A stretch of 64,000 bases of DNA from JABDMH01 sp050298535 (GCA_050298535.1 JBNKUI010000040.1:107036-171035); one strand, 5' to 3'; counted from the stretch's first letter, positions 10,244 to 19,862 are shown. Notes: generated from the letters alone by a model not told the origin. Numbers and translations: made by a program.

Positions 10244-12133
10244 ATGAAAATACTCCATGGCTTATTACTACTACTTTGTACCTCTTTCGCGCTGTCGGCT
10301 CAGACTACTTATTACGTAAGTAATTCTGGAGATGATGGAAACGATGGCCTGACCGAAGGCACTGCATATCAAACAATTCAATTTGCAATTGACAATACTA
10401 TGGAGGGAGATTCCGTAGTGGTTTTGGAAGGCATTTATTTTGAAAGGATAGAATTCAATCAGTCGGGAGTTATATTGCAAGGAGAGTCTCTTAGTTCCAT
10501 CATTGCTGGGCTGACATTCATTGCTTTTCCAGGAGCTCCATTGATCTCTATCCATGATCAGTCTGATATTACAATTCGGGGTTTGTCGATAGAGTCAAAT
10601 GCAGGAAGTGGGGCAAGTGGTATCGCAGTTACAGGATCGTCTGAAAATATCTTGATATCTAGTAATGAACTAGTAGCAATCGATTATTATTTCTTTAGTG
10701 AAGATTCAGCAAATGCAGATGGAGCATCGTATCCCATTCTTATTCGTGGTGATTCGGTGAATCCTATTGATGCAGTTACAATCACTAATAATGTTATCAG
10801 AGAGTCAGAGATTGGATTGGGAAGTGGTATAGAGATTGTGGGAAATGTTACCAACTATTCTATTAGAAACAATGATATTTCAGCTTTGAGCAATTCAGGA
10901 GTTGCTGTAGTAGGAGGTTCCAATAATCCGAATAATGGTTCCATTACTGGAAATAATATTCGTCAGAATGCTGGAGAGGCTATCAGACTTGATACTGCAG
11001 GGAGCACACTAATTGAAAGGAATCTAATTCTTAATAATGCAGAGGCCGCGATTAATATCGATGCTGGAGATAATATAACCGTCCGAAATAATTTAATTTC
11101 TGCAAATGAGGGACCAGCTATCGCATTAGGGGGGACAGGGACAGTGACCAATTCTTTGATTAGAAATAATTCCACCTTTAATAATGCTCTTGATAGCACA
11201 CAATCTGAACTATCCATTTTATCTGTCACCTCAACTTCTGTGATCAATAATATCTTCTCAAATGTTTCCGGACAACTTCTGTCAGCAACTTCAGCTGGTG
11301 GTTTGGTTCTAGATTACAATCTATATCATACAACTGGTTCACCGAGCTTTACCTATAACGGAACTTCCTACTCATCGTTGGAAGACTATAGTACTGCAGA
11401 AGCCCAAGACACCAATTCGATATTCGGAGATCCCGCCTATCAGGGAACAGGGACAGGCTCGTTAAACTTCCATCTGACGATGGCATCACCTGCTATTGAA
11501 GCGGGTGATCCTAATACGGTCATTGGTGTGGATGAAGTAGACGCATATGGTGATCTAAGGCTTGTTGGAAAAATTATAGACATTGGGGCCAATGAGTTCC
11601 CCAATGTGCTGCCGGTCACCTACCTTTCACCCTTTAAGGCCAATCTGATAGATGATGTAGTACAAATGGACTGGCATACGGCGGAAGAAATCAACAGCGA
11701 TCACTTCCAGGTACAGCGATCCACGGATCTGGAAAACTGGACTACGATCGTATCCATGCCTTCTGTGGGTGAATCACATCTCTATGAAGCGACTGACCGC
11801 GAGCCATTGGATGGTACTACTTACTACCGGCTGATGCAAGTCGATCTGGACGGTAGTACCGATCTTTCGCATATCGAGATTATCTCAGTCAACAAATCCA
11901 CCGAGACACGGATATTCCCGAATCCTGCGGCCAGTTGGTTGCGGATCGAGGCAGGTATAGGTGCTACCGTAAGTGAAGTACGTATCTTTGACCTCACCGG
12001 CAAGATGATCATGCGGTCCTTTGATGAAGGTACGAACGTGACCGTTGATCTGACGCAACTGAGTACAGGTACCTATGTGGTGCAGTATAGAACCAATGAG
12101 GGTATAAAAGCGGCTAAAATTCAGAAGAATTAG
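10244..12133 (+). CDS. Secreted right-handed beta-helix protein with T9SS type A sorting domain
   Basis: Signal peptide MKILHGLLLLLCTSFALSAQ is followed by a YYVSNSGDDGNDG segment typical of the DUF1565 N-terminal cap of pectate-lyase-like beta-helices. Repeating coils of the form ITNNVIRESE and IRNNDISAL follow to about residue 400. A fibronectin-like segment (VQMDWHTAEEINSDHFQVQ) comes next. The last 75 residues are a T9SS sorting domain (FPNPAASWLRIE, YVVQYRTNEGIKAAKI). The protein is therefore exported through T9SS to the surface or medium. No catalytic residues can be assigned; a polysaccharide-binding or lyase role is only a fold-level guess. Confidence 0.85.
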   Translation: MKILHGLLLLLCTSFALSAQTTYYVSNSGDDGNDGLTEGTAYQTIQFAIDNTMEGDSVVVLEGIYFERIEFNQSGVILQGESLSSIIAGLTFIAFPGAPLISIHDQSDITIRGLSIESNAGSGASGIAVTGSSENILISSNELVAIDYYFFSEDSANADGASYPILIRGDSVNPIDAVTITNNVIRESEIGLGSGIEIVGNVTNYSIRNNDISALSNSGVAVVGGSNNPNNGSITGNNIRQNAGEAIRLDTAGSTLIERNLILNNAEAAINIDAGDNITVRNNLISANEGPAIALGGTGTVTNSLIRNNSTFNNALDSTQSELSILSVTSTSVINNIFSNVSGQLLSATSAGGLVLDYNLYHTTGSPSFTYNGTSYSSLEDYSTAEAQDTNSIFGDPAYQGTGTGSLNFHLTMASPAIEAGDPNTVIGVDEVDAYGDLRLVGKIIDIGANEFPNVLPVTYLSPFKANLIDDVVQMDWHTAEEINSDHFQVQRSTDLENWTTIVSMPSVGESHLYEATDREPLDGTTYYRLMQVDLDGSTDLSHIEIISVNKSTETRIFPNPAASWLRIEAGIGATVSEVRIFDLTGKMIMRSFDEGTNVTVDLTQLSTGTYVVQYRTNEGIKAAKIQKN

Positions 12134-12168
12134 ACTGATTGGCAGAAAACTATCTGAAAGAAAAATAT

Positions 12169-12200
12169 AGACCCGGCGTGTACTTGTCGGGTCTTTTTTA
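12169..12200 (+). terminator. Rho-independent terminator after the beta-helix gene
   Basis: Stem AGACCCG (12169-12175) pairs with CGGGTCT (12188-12194) and is followed by a T tract up to 12199. It lies 36 bases after the beta-helix stop codon. Confidence 0.75.
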
Positions 12201-12221
12201 TTGGTATACAATGGTTGTACA

Positions 12222-12659
12222 ATGAAGAATGAACTTCTCCGTCATACACTATCGACGATTCTGTATAGATTCAACAAGAGCGTAGCAAATTATAAACCTG
12301 CTTTCCCGGGTTTTAGCCTGGGAAAAGGAAGTAGGACCCCGACTGAGATTGTCCATCATATGAGACATGTTATCAGATGGACACGACTATTTATCGAGAG
12401 AGAAAGTAAGGAATCCTCTTCAGAAGAGATACTTTCATTAGATAAGGAAATCATGAGGTTTCTGAAAGAGCTTAAGCAATTGGACGAAGTGCTGAAGGCA
12501 AAGGAACTACCCATGAATTATTCAAAAAGACTCTTGCAAGGTCCTCTCGCAGATGTTCTCACACACATTGGGCAGATCTCCATGCTGCAACGTATGTTGG
12601 ACAATCCGATCCGGGGAGAAGACTTTTCCAGCGCATCTATTGAGACGGGTATTTCATAA
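12222..12659 (+). CDS. DinB-like small helical protein
   Basis: The ATG at 12222 gives 145 residues; a TTG at 12201 is in frame but lies directly after the terminator. The protein is predicted all-helical. It contains TEIVHHMRHVIRWTRLF near residue 40 and a late segment GPLADVLTHIGQISMLQRM followed by NPIRGEDF, which resembles the last helix of DinB/YfiT-type four-helix proteins. That superfamily includes metal-binding thiol-dependent enzymes, but the activity here is unknown. The call rests on recalled motif similarity only. Confidence 0.5.
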   Translation: MKNELLRHTLSTILYRFNKSVANYKPAFPGFSLGKGSRTPTEIVHHMRHVIRWTRLFIERESKESSSEEILSLDKEIMRFLKELKQLDEVLKAKELPMNYSKRLLQGPLADVLTHIGQISMLQRMLDNPIRGEDFSSASIETGIS

Positions 12660-12691
12660 AAAAAGGACGATCAGGCCTTGCCCGATCATCC
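12658..12691 (-). terminator. Rho-independent terminator for the heme-motif T9SS gene
   Basis: Read on the minus strand, GGATGATCGGGC pairs over 12 positions (two G-U type pairs) with GCCTGATCGTCC around an AAG loop, followed by seven T. It lies about 65 bases after the minus-strand stop at 12756 and overlaps the end of the plus-strand gene, so it may serve both directions. Confidence 0.75.
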
Positions 12692-12755
12692 TCTAACCAA
12701 TAAATCCGCTTAATTCTTCTGGCGAGATTTACATCGCTATATCTATAAGATTTAA

Positions 12756-13586
12756 TTATCGTTTAAGAAGTCTCTTCGTTTGGATGCCCTCTTCAGAGGA
12801 GATTTGTACAAAGTAAATACCAGCCGTAAAATCAGAAGTAGGTATTTCCAATTGATCGATACCGCCCATGGTACGGAGGTTATATTGTTGTACTTCCTGT
12901 CCCAGCGCACTTACAATGCGTAATTGTTCTGGTTGGATCACCTGATTGTCCCACTGCACCTGTACATAGTCATGTGCCGGATTGGGACCCAGCTGCAAGT
13001 TGAAAGCCTGTGCAATCTGGTCCTTTGCAGAGGACACAATGGCCTCTTCAATGACGGCAAATGTCGTATCGGCTTCATCTCCCGATATATCAAAATTTGC
13101 ATTAACGGCATTTCCCGCTACATAAAAAGTAATGGGACCTGAACCTTGGTCAGGTGCAGTCCATTCGATTTCAAAGAGGCCCTCTGAGGCTCTGGAGTCA
13201 TGCTCTGGATAGTCGACGCCATTTACAGTGGTGACCTGAATCCCCTCAGGAGCTTCGCCATAGGTGCCGGCGCCAGCGTCCATGTTGTCCAGGGCTACAG
13301 CCTGAAATCCATAACCTGATGCTCCTTCGCCCAGCACCTGCACTCTCAATGTATATGTGCCACCGGGTACATATTCGGTTATTGTATCCCCTTCTACACC
13401 AAGCAAGGCCATTTGCACATCAGTGCCAAAGCTGCCACCGCTGTGACAGGCATTACAGTATCCAGGAGATAATGGTCCACCGGTTCTATCCACGCCCTGG
13501 ATTTCTCCTGGACCACTGGAATTTGAGAACCAAAGACAAGTGGCAAAAGCCAAAGCAACCATTGTAAGTAAAGATCTAGTTTTCAT
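12756..13586 (-). CDS. Secreted T9SS protein with a Reeler-like (choice-of-anchor V) domain and CxxCH motif
   Basis: An N-terminal hydrophobic segment is followed by DRTGGPLSPGYCNACHSGG, containing one CxxCH (CNACH), at about residues 33-51. A beta-sandwich region (YTLRVQVLGEGASGYGFQAV, GLFEIEWTAP) of the Reeler-like / choice-of-anchor V type comes next. The C-terminal 80 residues form a T9SS type A sorting domain (LGPNPAHDYVQV, GIYFVQISSEEGIQTKRL). The CxxCH could bind one c-type heme. The family is widespread in Bacteroidota with unknown function. The gene is followed by a strong terminator at 12658-12691. Confidence 0.75.
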   Translation of the reverse strand: MKTRSLLTMVALAFATCLWFSNSSGPGEIQGVDRTGGPLSPGYCNACHSGGSFGTDVQMALLGVEGDTITEYVPGGTYTLRVQVLGEGASGYGFQAVALDNMDAGAGTYGEAPEGIQVTTVNGVDYPEHDSRASEGLFEIEWTAPDQGSGPITFYVAGNAVNANFDISGDEADTTFAVIEEAIVSSAKDQIAQAFNLQLGPNPAHDYVQVQWDNQVIQPEQLRIVSALGQEVQQYNLRTMGGIDQLEIPTSDFTAGIYFVQISSEEGIQTKRLLKR

Positions 13587-13849
13587 ATTGGTTAAATTTT
13601 TTTGTGTGAGGTGAATGAGTTCGCGGATTTTAAATCAAGATTTCATCTGATTTAAGGGCAAAATATGCACTTTATTTCAGATACATTACTCAATGTAATT
13701 CTAAAAATGCAGTTTTATATGTGCCGATGAAAGCTGGAATACGCAAGACCTTCTGAAAAGGACAAATTATCCGCTGAACCGGATTTTCAAGGCAAGTGGT
13801 ACAGTAGCATTCACTGTAAAGATTCAATTCTTATACCAAAAAGAGTTAA

Positions 13850-14683
13850 ATGAAACAAAAAGAATCTGGATATATCCATGGTACCCATAGGGAAGAGCAG
13901 GAGCGTTTAGCCATATTAAATCAGTTGTTAAATGACAGATGTCTGGCCAAGATTGAGCTTAATGGCGATGAGAAGGTGCTGGATGTAGGGAGTGGCCTGG
14001 GGTTGTTTTCCAGGCAGATTGGCTCTATGGTCTCACAAGGATCTGTTGTGGGTGTTGAGAAATCTCCCCAGCAACTGAGTACGGCACTCCGATGGGCAGA
14101 AGAGGCTAATGAGGCAAATCTGGTTGATTTTCGCGAGGGAAGTGCCTACGATCTTCCATTGAGATCCGATGAACTCAATACATTTGATCTGGCTTTTGTA
14201 CGATTTCTTTTGGAGCACCTGGACAATCCAGATCTGGCGTTGAGGAGTATCCATGCTGCATTGAAACCAGGAGGTACCGTCTATCTCGTGGATGATGACC
14301 ATGAAAACTTTCGAATTGCACCCTATACCCCGGCGTTTGACGCACTGTGGGGACCCTATAATGAAGCATACCATATCAGAGGCAATGATCCCTATATCGG
14401 GAGGAATTTGGTCACTCTTCTACATCAAGCAGGATTTGGAGAGTTTCAGATCGACTTTATCAAGTTTGGGAGTGCGGCTAGTGAACCCAACTTTCACCAT
14501 TATGCCAATAATCTTATTGGAATCTTACAGGGTGCAAGAGAGGATATTCTGGACATCACTGCAATCACGGGTCGCCAATTTGATCAATATATCAGTGAGA
14601 TCAGAGAATGGGAAAAAAAACCAGATGCTGCCTTGTGGTATGCCGCCAATTTTGCCAAAGGCCGAAAACCCGGCCTGGAATGA
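13850..14683 (+). CDS. Class I SAM-dependent methyltransferase
   Basis: The 277-residue protein carries the SAM-binding glycine motif VLDVGSGLGLFSRQIG (about residues 43-58), an acidic second strand (VVGVEKSPQQL), and post-motif DLAFVRFLLEHLDNPDLAL with LKPGGTVYLVDDD. This is the layout of UbiE/Methyltransf_11-type small-molecule methyltransferases. The substrate is unknown. It stands alone after a 260-base gap, and its neighbours give no hint of a role. Confidence 0.8.
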   Translation: MKQKESGYIHGTHREEQERLAILNQLLNDRCLAKIELNGDEKVLDVGSGLGLFSRQIGSMVSQGSVVGVEKSPQQLSTALRWAEEANEANLVDFREGSAYDLPLRSDELNTFDLAFVRFLLEHLDNPDLALRSIHAALKPGGTVYLVDDDHENFRIAPYTPAFDALWGPYNEAYHIRGNDPYIGRNLVTLLHQAGFGEFQIDFIKFGSAASEPNFHHYANNLIGILQGAREDILDITAITGRQFDQYISEIREWEKKPDAALWYAANFAKGRKPGLE

Positions 14684-14767
14684 ATATTGATATCAACGCA
14701 GAACCCCTGCAGTTTTAAGGGATGGAATAAATAAACTATCTTTTCAGGATACAAACTGTCTATTGAT

Positions 14768-15811
14768 ATGCTATCAAAAACTATGGCCTGTATGATGTTT
14801 TTCACTATGCTTTTGAGTACAGACCTTCCCGCTCAGTTGCATCGATCCGAAGTAAAATTCATGCACGACGAATCCACATCTACTATCCAAATCAGCATTG
14901 ATGGAGCAGATTTTACCACCTACCACTATGGTGATGATCTGGAAAAACCTCTTTTATATCCTTTGATTACAACCTCAGGTACGGAAGTCACACGCGGCTA
15001 TCCAATCGCCCCACGTCCTGGAGAGCGGGTGGACCATCCCCACCATATGGGACTTTGGCTTAATTATGGAAACGTCAATGGCCTCGATTTTTGGAACAAC
15101 AGCAAATATATTGATCCGGAGAAGAAAGATCATTACGGAAGAATTGTACACCAGAAAATTCTGAAGATGGAGGATGGTGCCACCGGAAATCTGGTAGTGA
15201 CCGCGCAATGGATTGATGTAGCTGAAAAACCACTCCTGGAAGAACAGACCGCGTATCGTTTTTCTCAACTGGGCAAACTTCGGATTATAGATCGAAGTAC
15301 CACACTGACCGCCCTGGAAGATGTGGATATGCATGACAATAAGGAGGGTATGCTGGGAGTGAGAGTAGCCCGACAGCTGGAGCTTCCTGATGATAGTCCA
15401 CAATATCTGGTCGATGCCTCAGGCAATCGATCTGAAGAAAAAATTGTGAATAAAGACGGAGTGAATGGCAATTATTTAAGCAGCAATGGCAAGGAAGGTG
15501 ACGCAGTGTGGGGCACACGGGGCACCTGGGTGAAAATGTATGGAAAAATATCGGATGACCCGGTTTCCATTACAATTATCGATCACCCGGAAAATCCAGG
15601 ATATCCTACCTATTGGCATGCGCGCGGATACGGACTTTTTGCGGCTAACCCTCTGGGGCAAAGTGCTTTTTCAAAGAATAAAGAAGTCATGAATTTCGCA
15701 TTAAAGAAAGGTGAATCCACTACATTTAAATATCGAATTTTGTTACATGGTGGCGGTACCATTTCAAAAGAAGCTATTAAAGAATTGGAGAAGAAGTTTG
15801 CTGCCATGTAA
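14768..15811 (+). CDS. Exported DUF6807 (PmoA-like) family protein
   Basis: A signal peptide (MLSKTMACMMFFTMLLSTDLPAQ) precedes a protein matching the DUF6807 family, annotated PmoA-like by name only. Family signs are the early YPLITTSGTEVTRGYP region, the His-rich DHPHHMGLWL at about residues 92-101, and the later PTYWHARGYGLFAANPLG. These proteins usually occur with carbohydrate-catabolic oxidoreductases and isomerases in Bacteroidota and Planctomycetota; their activity is unknown. The next gene starts 12 bases downstream, so the two are very likely cotranscribed. Confidence 0.75.
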   Translation: MLSKTMACMMFFTMLLSTDLPAQLHRSEVKFMHDESTSTIQISIDGADFTTYHYGDDLEKPLLYPLITTSGTEVTRGYPIAPRPGERVDHPHHMGLWLNYGNVNGLDFWNNSKYIDPEKKDHYGRIVHQKILKMEDGATGNLVVTAQWIDVAEKPLLEEQTAYRFSQLGKLRIIDRSTTLTALEDVDMHDNKEGMLGVRVARQLELPDDSPQYLVDASGNRSEEKIVNKDGVNGNYLSSNGKEGDAVWGTRGTWVKMYGKISDDPVSITIIDHPENPGYPTYWHARGYGLFAANPLGQSAFSKNKEVMNFALKKGESTTFKYRILLHGGGTISKEAIKELEKKFAAM

Positions 15812-15823
15812 TTGCTCTTTTAA

Positions 15824-17518
15824 ATGAAATCAGTTTTATTTTCTCTATTTATTTCAATTTCTTTTCTGGCTCATGCACAAAATTCACTAATTGATGACGC
15901 CTGGATCGATAGCTTACATCACTATAATGATCAATATGTAGGGACGATCTTACCCCGCCAAATGCTGGACCAAAAACATGAAAACTTTGGGGGCTTTCCC
16001 GATCGATATAATATTTATTATCCTAATCACACGGCCGAAGTTATAGAGCGTTTGGCCGCGGCATATGTAAGTGATCGTTCGTCTTTATTCTTACAAGATT
16101 CGGTCCTGCGACGTCTGCGATATGCCATCACTTTCATGCTAAATCAGCAGCATCCAGACGGTACCATTGATCTGCTGAGTACAAATTTTCACTCTACGCC
16201 TGACCTCGCATTTGCTGTAGAGCCCATTGCTCGATCATTTAAGATATTGACCAGGCAGGGTAGGAGCGAAACTGAGGCAGTGAGAGATCTGATGCAAACT
16301 TTTCTAAAGCAAGGTGGAGAGGCTCTGGTCAGGGGTGGTATTCATACACCTAATCACCGCTGGGTAGTCAGTATGGCGCTTGCCAGGTTGTATGACCTTT
16401 TTGGAGATGAACGATATGTGCAGCGTATTGATCAATGGCTTGCAGAGGGGATTGACATAGATCCTGAGGGACAGTACACTGAGCGAAGCACTGGGATTTA
16501 TTCGCCGCTGACGAATCGATGTTTTATCACGATCTCAAGATTGCTTGGGAGGCCAGCCCTGTTAGATCCCGTCCGGAAGAACCTGGATATGTCGATATAT
16601 TATCTACATCCCAATGGTGAGGTCGTCACCGAAGCATCCCGCAGGCAGGATCAATATCGACCAAGACTGCCGGTACCGTATTATTATTCTTATAGGTACA
16701 TGGCATTAGAAGATGAAAATGATACGTATGGTGCTATCGCTTTCCAACTCCAAAATCAACTGGGGCCCAGGGTTCTCTCTGGCACATTAAGTCATTTTCT
16801 CGAAGAGGAGTCTCTTTGGGAAAAAATGCCATTAGGCAAGGTTCCTGTAAAGTATGAACGGCATTTTCCTGAAAGTGAGTTAGTCCGATTTAGGGATGGA
16901 GATTGGGACGCCACACTTCTGGCTAAGAATTCAACGCTCCTGACCATGCACCACGGCAATACCATATTGCAAGGTCTCAGGATTAGTTCAGCTTTTTTTG
17001 GGAAAGGGCAGATGATTGCGGATACGCTTATTGTACTTGATAGTTCTTATACGCTTAGTCAGGAGTTGAAAGGGCCCTATTATCAACCCTTTCACAGAGA
17101 TTCAATTTCGGGCGATGGTATCTGGGAAAATATGCCTAGAGAAAATCGAGAGCAAAGCGAGGTGCAATCGATACGATATAAGGTGAAGGTAATACCCCAT
17201 GGACTGGATAGTATGGTAGTAAAAATTCAAATAACCGGTACAGATCATGTGCCGGTTGCTGTGGAATTGAGTTTCCGGGAGAATGGAATTTTTAAAAATA
17301 CCAGACCAGACAACGCAGATACCGATATACACTTTCTTGCAGAAGGTTACGGCAGTTTTGGGGATGAAGAATCCCGTATTTACTTTGGCCCAGGGCTGCA
17401 CGAACATACATGGACCGTTCTTCGGGGTGCAGAAGAAAAGATAGCAGGAAAAAGTGTATATCTCACGGGATATACCCCGTTTAATCATACGCTTTATTTG
17501 AGTCCACAGCAACATTGA
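15824..17518 (+). CDS. Exported hypothetical protein, possibly an alpha/alpha-toroid carbohydrate enzyme
   Basis: A Sec signal peptide (MKSVLFSLFISISFLAHAQ) leads into a helical first half with paired helices (EVIERLAAAYVSD, RYAITFMLNQQHPDGT, WVVSMALARLYDLFGDERY). This resembles the toroid of polysaccharide lyases and heparinase-like enzymes. The second half (about 340-564) is rich in beta strands. No family name can be given with confidence. Conserved-looking His, Tyr and Arg residues (NHRW, YYYSYRY) could form a lyase site, but this is speculation. It sits directly after the DUF6807 gene. Confidence 0.5.
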   Translation: MKSVLFSLFISISFLAHAQNSLIDDAWIDSLHHYNDQYVGTILPRQMLDQKHENFGGFPDRYNIYYPNHTAEVIERLAAAYVSDRSSLFLQDSVLRRLRYAITFMLNQQHPDGTIDLLSTNFHSTPDLAFAVEPIARSFKILTRQGRSETEAVRDLMQTFLKQGGEALVRGGIHTPNHRWVVSMALARLYDLFGDERYVQRIDQWLAEGIDIDPEGQYTERSTGIYSPLTNRCFITISRLLGRPALLDPVRKNLDMSIYYLHPNGEVVTEASRRQDQYRPRLPVPYYYSYRYMALEDENDTYGAIAFQLQNQLGPRVLSGTLSHFLEEESLWEKMPLGKVPVKYERHFPESELVRFRDGDWDATLLAKNSTLLTMHHGNTILQGLRISSAFFGKGQMIADTLIVLDSSYTLSQELKGPYYQPFHRDSISGDGIWENMPRENREQSEVQSIRYKVKVIPHGLDSMVVKIQITGTDHVPVAVELSFRENGIFKNTRPDNADTDIHFLAEGYGSFGDEESRIYFGPGLHEHTWTVLRGAEEKIAGKSVYLTGYTPFNHTLYLSPQQH

Positions 17519-17654
17519 GTGGTCCGTACAGATAAATGCATTTTGCGTCTGTATTATTACTACTAGCAGCATTCAAAATGTAGAGATTTTTTTCGCAAAA
17601 GCACGGATTATTTTGAGATCTGTTCGTTTATATTACACAACAACTTTCAGATCG

Positions 17655-18329
17655 ATGCATCGACGTGATTTCCTACAAACTCTGGTATTAGGTGGCATAT
17701 TTTCATCCTGGACTCGCAGAGCATCTCTACCCCGTATCCTGATTCTGGGCGATTCTGTTTCAATGGGCTATACAGGTCCGGTAAGGGAACAACTCAAGGG
17801 TGAGTTCGACGTTTTTCGACCGATGCAGGAGGATGGTAAGCCCGAAAATTGTCAGGGGACTACAAATGCTTTAATTAACATGGACCGATGGATTGGAGAT
17901 GAAAACTGGGATCTCATTCATTTTAACTTTGGATTGCATGATCTGAAACATGTAGATCCCGAGACAGGAAAAAATAGCTTCAGTCCGAAGGATCCCCAGC
18001 AAGCTGAGCCCAAGGTTTACAGGAAGAATCTAATGATGATTGTAGAAAGGTTGAAGGCTACAGGAGCGAAACTGATTTATGCCACGACTACACCATATCC
18101 CACCCCGGTTGATGGTCCTTTTCGAATGGCCGGTGAAGCGCAGAACTACAACAAGATTGCCACTCGGATAATGGAAAAGGAAGGGATAGCTATCAATGAT
18201 CTTTATGCATTTGTGAAACCTCAAATGCAGGAGATTATGATTCCTAAAAACGTCCATTTTCTGGATCATGGTAATGAGATTCTGGGAAAAGAAGTGGCTA
18301 GAGTAATTCGGGAAGTTTATAATAATTAA
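17655..18329 (+). CDS. SGNH/GDSL hydrolase with Tat-like signal
   Basis: The ATG at 17655 gives a twin-arginine-like leader (MHRRDFLQTLVLGGIF); a TTG at 17613 is in frame but would add a non-signal extension. Block I is LGDSVSMGY with the nucleophile Ser, and block III is FNFGLHDLKH. The C-terminal block reads PKNVHFLDHGNEILG, with the catalytic His but Asn where family members usually have Asp. SGNH enzymes deacylate sugars, lipids or glycans. It follows two carbohydrate-related exported proteins, so a sugar esterase is the most likely role. Confidence 0.75.
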   Translation: MHRRDFLQTLVLGGIFSSWTRRASLPRILILGDSVSMGYTGPVREQLKGEFDVFRPMQEDGKPENCQGTTNALINMDRWIGDENWDLIHFNFGLHDLKHVDPETGKNSFSPKDPQQAEPKVYRKNLMMIVERLKATGAKLIYATTTPYPTPVDGPFRMAGEAQNYNKIATRIMEKEGIAINDLYAFVKPQMQEIMIPKNVHFLDHGNEILGKEVARVIREVYNN

Positions 18330-18441
18330 AGTATCGGGAGCAAGAACCAGAGTCAAATTTTGACCTTGAGGTAGCTTCAAACTGAGAAAGATTTCTTGTT
18401 TTACCTTACCTTTAGAATATTTGAAACAATAATCGGAAACA

Positions 18442-19356
18442 ATGAAAAGTGATAGAAGAGCATTTCTTCAGCGGGCGGGAATTCTGGCCGGAGGAGCGAT
18501 GATGATGCCACAATGGGCATGTAAGAGTCAGGCTGCAGAGACTGCTGTTGATGCAACGGCAACTGCTGCATCAGAAGTTATGGGAGAGCCCAGTCTGGAT
18601 AAATTTGGTATTCAGTTGTATACATTACGTGACCAAATGCCTGAAGATCCAAAAGGTATCATTACCCAACTTGCAGGATTTGGTTACAAACAAATTGAGG
18701 GTTTTGAAGGTGATCAAGGGATGTTCTGGAATATGCCCCATAAAGACTTCAAAATGTTTCTCGATGATTTAGGCCTTGAGATGGTATCCAGTCACTGTGG
18801 TATTCATGAAAATTTTGAGGAAAAAGCAGCACAGGCAGCGGAGATTGGCATGTCCTACTTAATTTGTCCCTATATCGGACCCCAAAAGAGTATGGATGCC
18901 TGGAAGGAAGTGACGGATCTCTTTAATGATTGTGGTCGTATTTGTAAGGAGAATGGCATTCGCTTCGCTTATCATAATCATGAGTATACATTCAAGGCTT
19001 TTTCTGGAATGATCCCGCATGATTTTATTATGGAGAATACAGATCCTGAACTGGTAGATCATGAAATGGATATCTACTGGGTAGTAACCGGAGGAGCCGA
19101 TCCTGTTGATTTTCTAAAACGCTATCCCAATAGATTCCGACTTTGTCATGTGAAAGATCGGATCAAGGGAGCTACAGAACGTAATGCATCTTGTGACTTG
19201 GGGACAGGGTTTATAGACTATCCCCGCATTCTCAAAGTGGCTGAGGAAATGGGTATGCAATACTACATTCTGGAGCAGGAGCGATATGATAATTCTACAC
19301 CGCTAAAAAGTGCACAAGCAGGTGCAGAATATCTTAAAAAACTGGTCTTTGTCTAA
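18442..19356 (+). CDS. Exported sugar phosphate isomerase/epimerase-like TIM barrel
   Basis: The leader contains twin arginines (SDRRAFLQRAGILAGGAMMM) and a lipobox-like WAC, so the product may be a Tat-exported lipoprotein. The mature part is a xylose-isomerase-like TIM barrel: FGIQLYTLRDQM at the first strand, YHNHEYTF in the middle, MDIYWVVTGGADPVD, LCHVKDR, and a late YYILEQERYD. The Glu, Asp, His and Glu positions fit the divalent-metal site of this superfamily. Exported members are common in Bacteroidota; the substrate is unknown. It probably works with the preceding exported genes. Confidence 0.8.
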   Translation: MKSDRRAFLQRAGILAGGAMMMPQWACKSQAAETAVDATATAASEVMGEPSLDKFGIQLYTLRDQMPEDPKGIITQLAGFGYKQIEGFEGDQGMFWNMPHKDFKMFLDDLGLEMVSSHCGIHENFEEKAAQAAEIGMSYLICPYIGPQKSMDAWKEVTDLFNDCGRICKENGIRFAYHNHEYTFKAFSGMIPHDFIMENTDPELVDHEMDIYWVVTGGADPVDFLKRYPNRFRLCHVKDRIKGATERNASCDLGTGFIDYPRILKVAEEMGMQYYILEQERYDNSTPLKSAQAGAEYLKKLVFV

Positions 19357-19386
19357 ATGACATAGACTTCCCTACACATTTCTATG

Positions 19387-19408
19387 GGGGGCTTAATGGC
19401 CCCCTTAT
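19387..19408 (+). terminator. Terminator hairpin after the isomerase-like gene
   Basis: GGGGGC (19387-19392) pairs with GCCCCC (19399-19404) across a 6-base loop, followed by TTATTT. It lies 31 bases after the stop codon. The T tract is imperfect. Confidence 0.55.
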
Positions 19409-19840
19409 TTAATTCTGGATTCTATTCTTCTTTGAAATTCCGTACGAAAATCGATCGCATTCATGCTAAACTCCTCAACAGTATATGCGCTCTTTACTTC
19501 AAATGTTATGGCCATATCACTCTGATCCGAGGCCGAAGTTATTGCACTTTATGTGTCCTCGATCAGAGCAATCTTGCTTGTGAAGAGGGATCAATTCAGG
19601 CCACTACATTACTTAAGTACTACATGACATAGGCTGTGTTCAAAAGTTCGTAGACCTTTGGTCCTTTACGGGAACAAATCATTTTCCAGGAATGGAAAAC
19701 CCTTCATCAGACTCGTCCGGTGTTTTCAAGACTCGTTGTAAGGAGAAGCTCATGACTACATTTTTTTTAGTTAAATACCTGTATCGATTTATTCCGTGAC
19801 TTGGAATTCCGAAAAATGAGCATTACTATTGACTCACTAT

Positions 19841-19862
19841 GTGACAATAAAAGGTTTGTCAC
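19841..19862. promoter_or_regulatory. Inverted repeat upstream of the carboxylesterase
   Basis: GTGACAA and TTGTCAC form a perfect 7-base inverted repeat with an 8-base centre, ending 31 bases before the esterase ATG. The position suits an operator for a dimeric activator or repressor. TGTGAC half-sites recall CRP/FNR-type operators, but the spacing differs from theirs. Confidence 0.4.

Noticed and set aside
17539..17580. CATTTTG/CAAAATG inverted repeat after the toroid-like gene
   Set aside because: The arms are A/T-rich with a 28-base loop; a terminator is possible but not supported.
19384..19632. 82-codon open frame in an intergenic region
   Set aside because: It starts inside a terminator hairpin and shows no domain, signal peptide or RBS.
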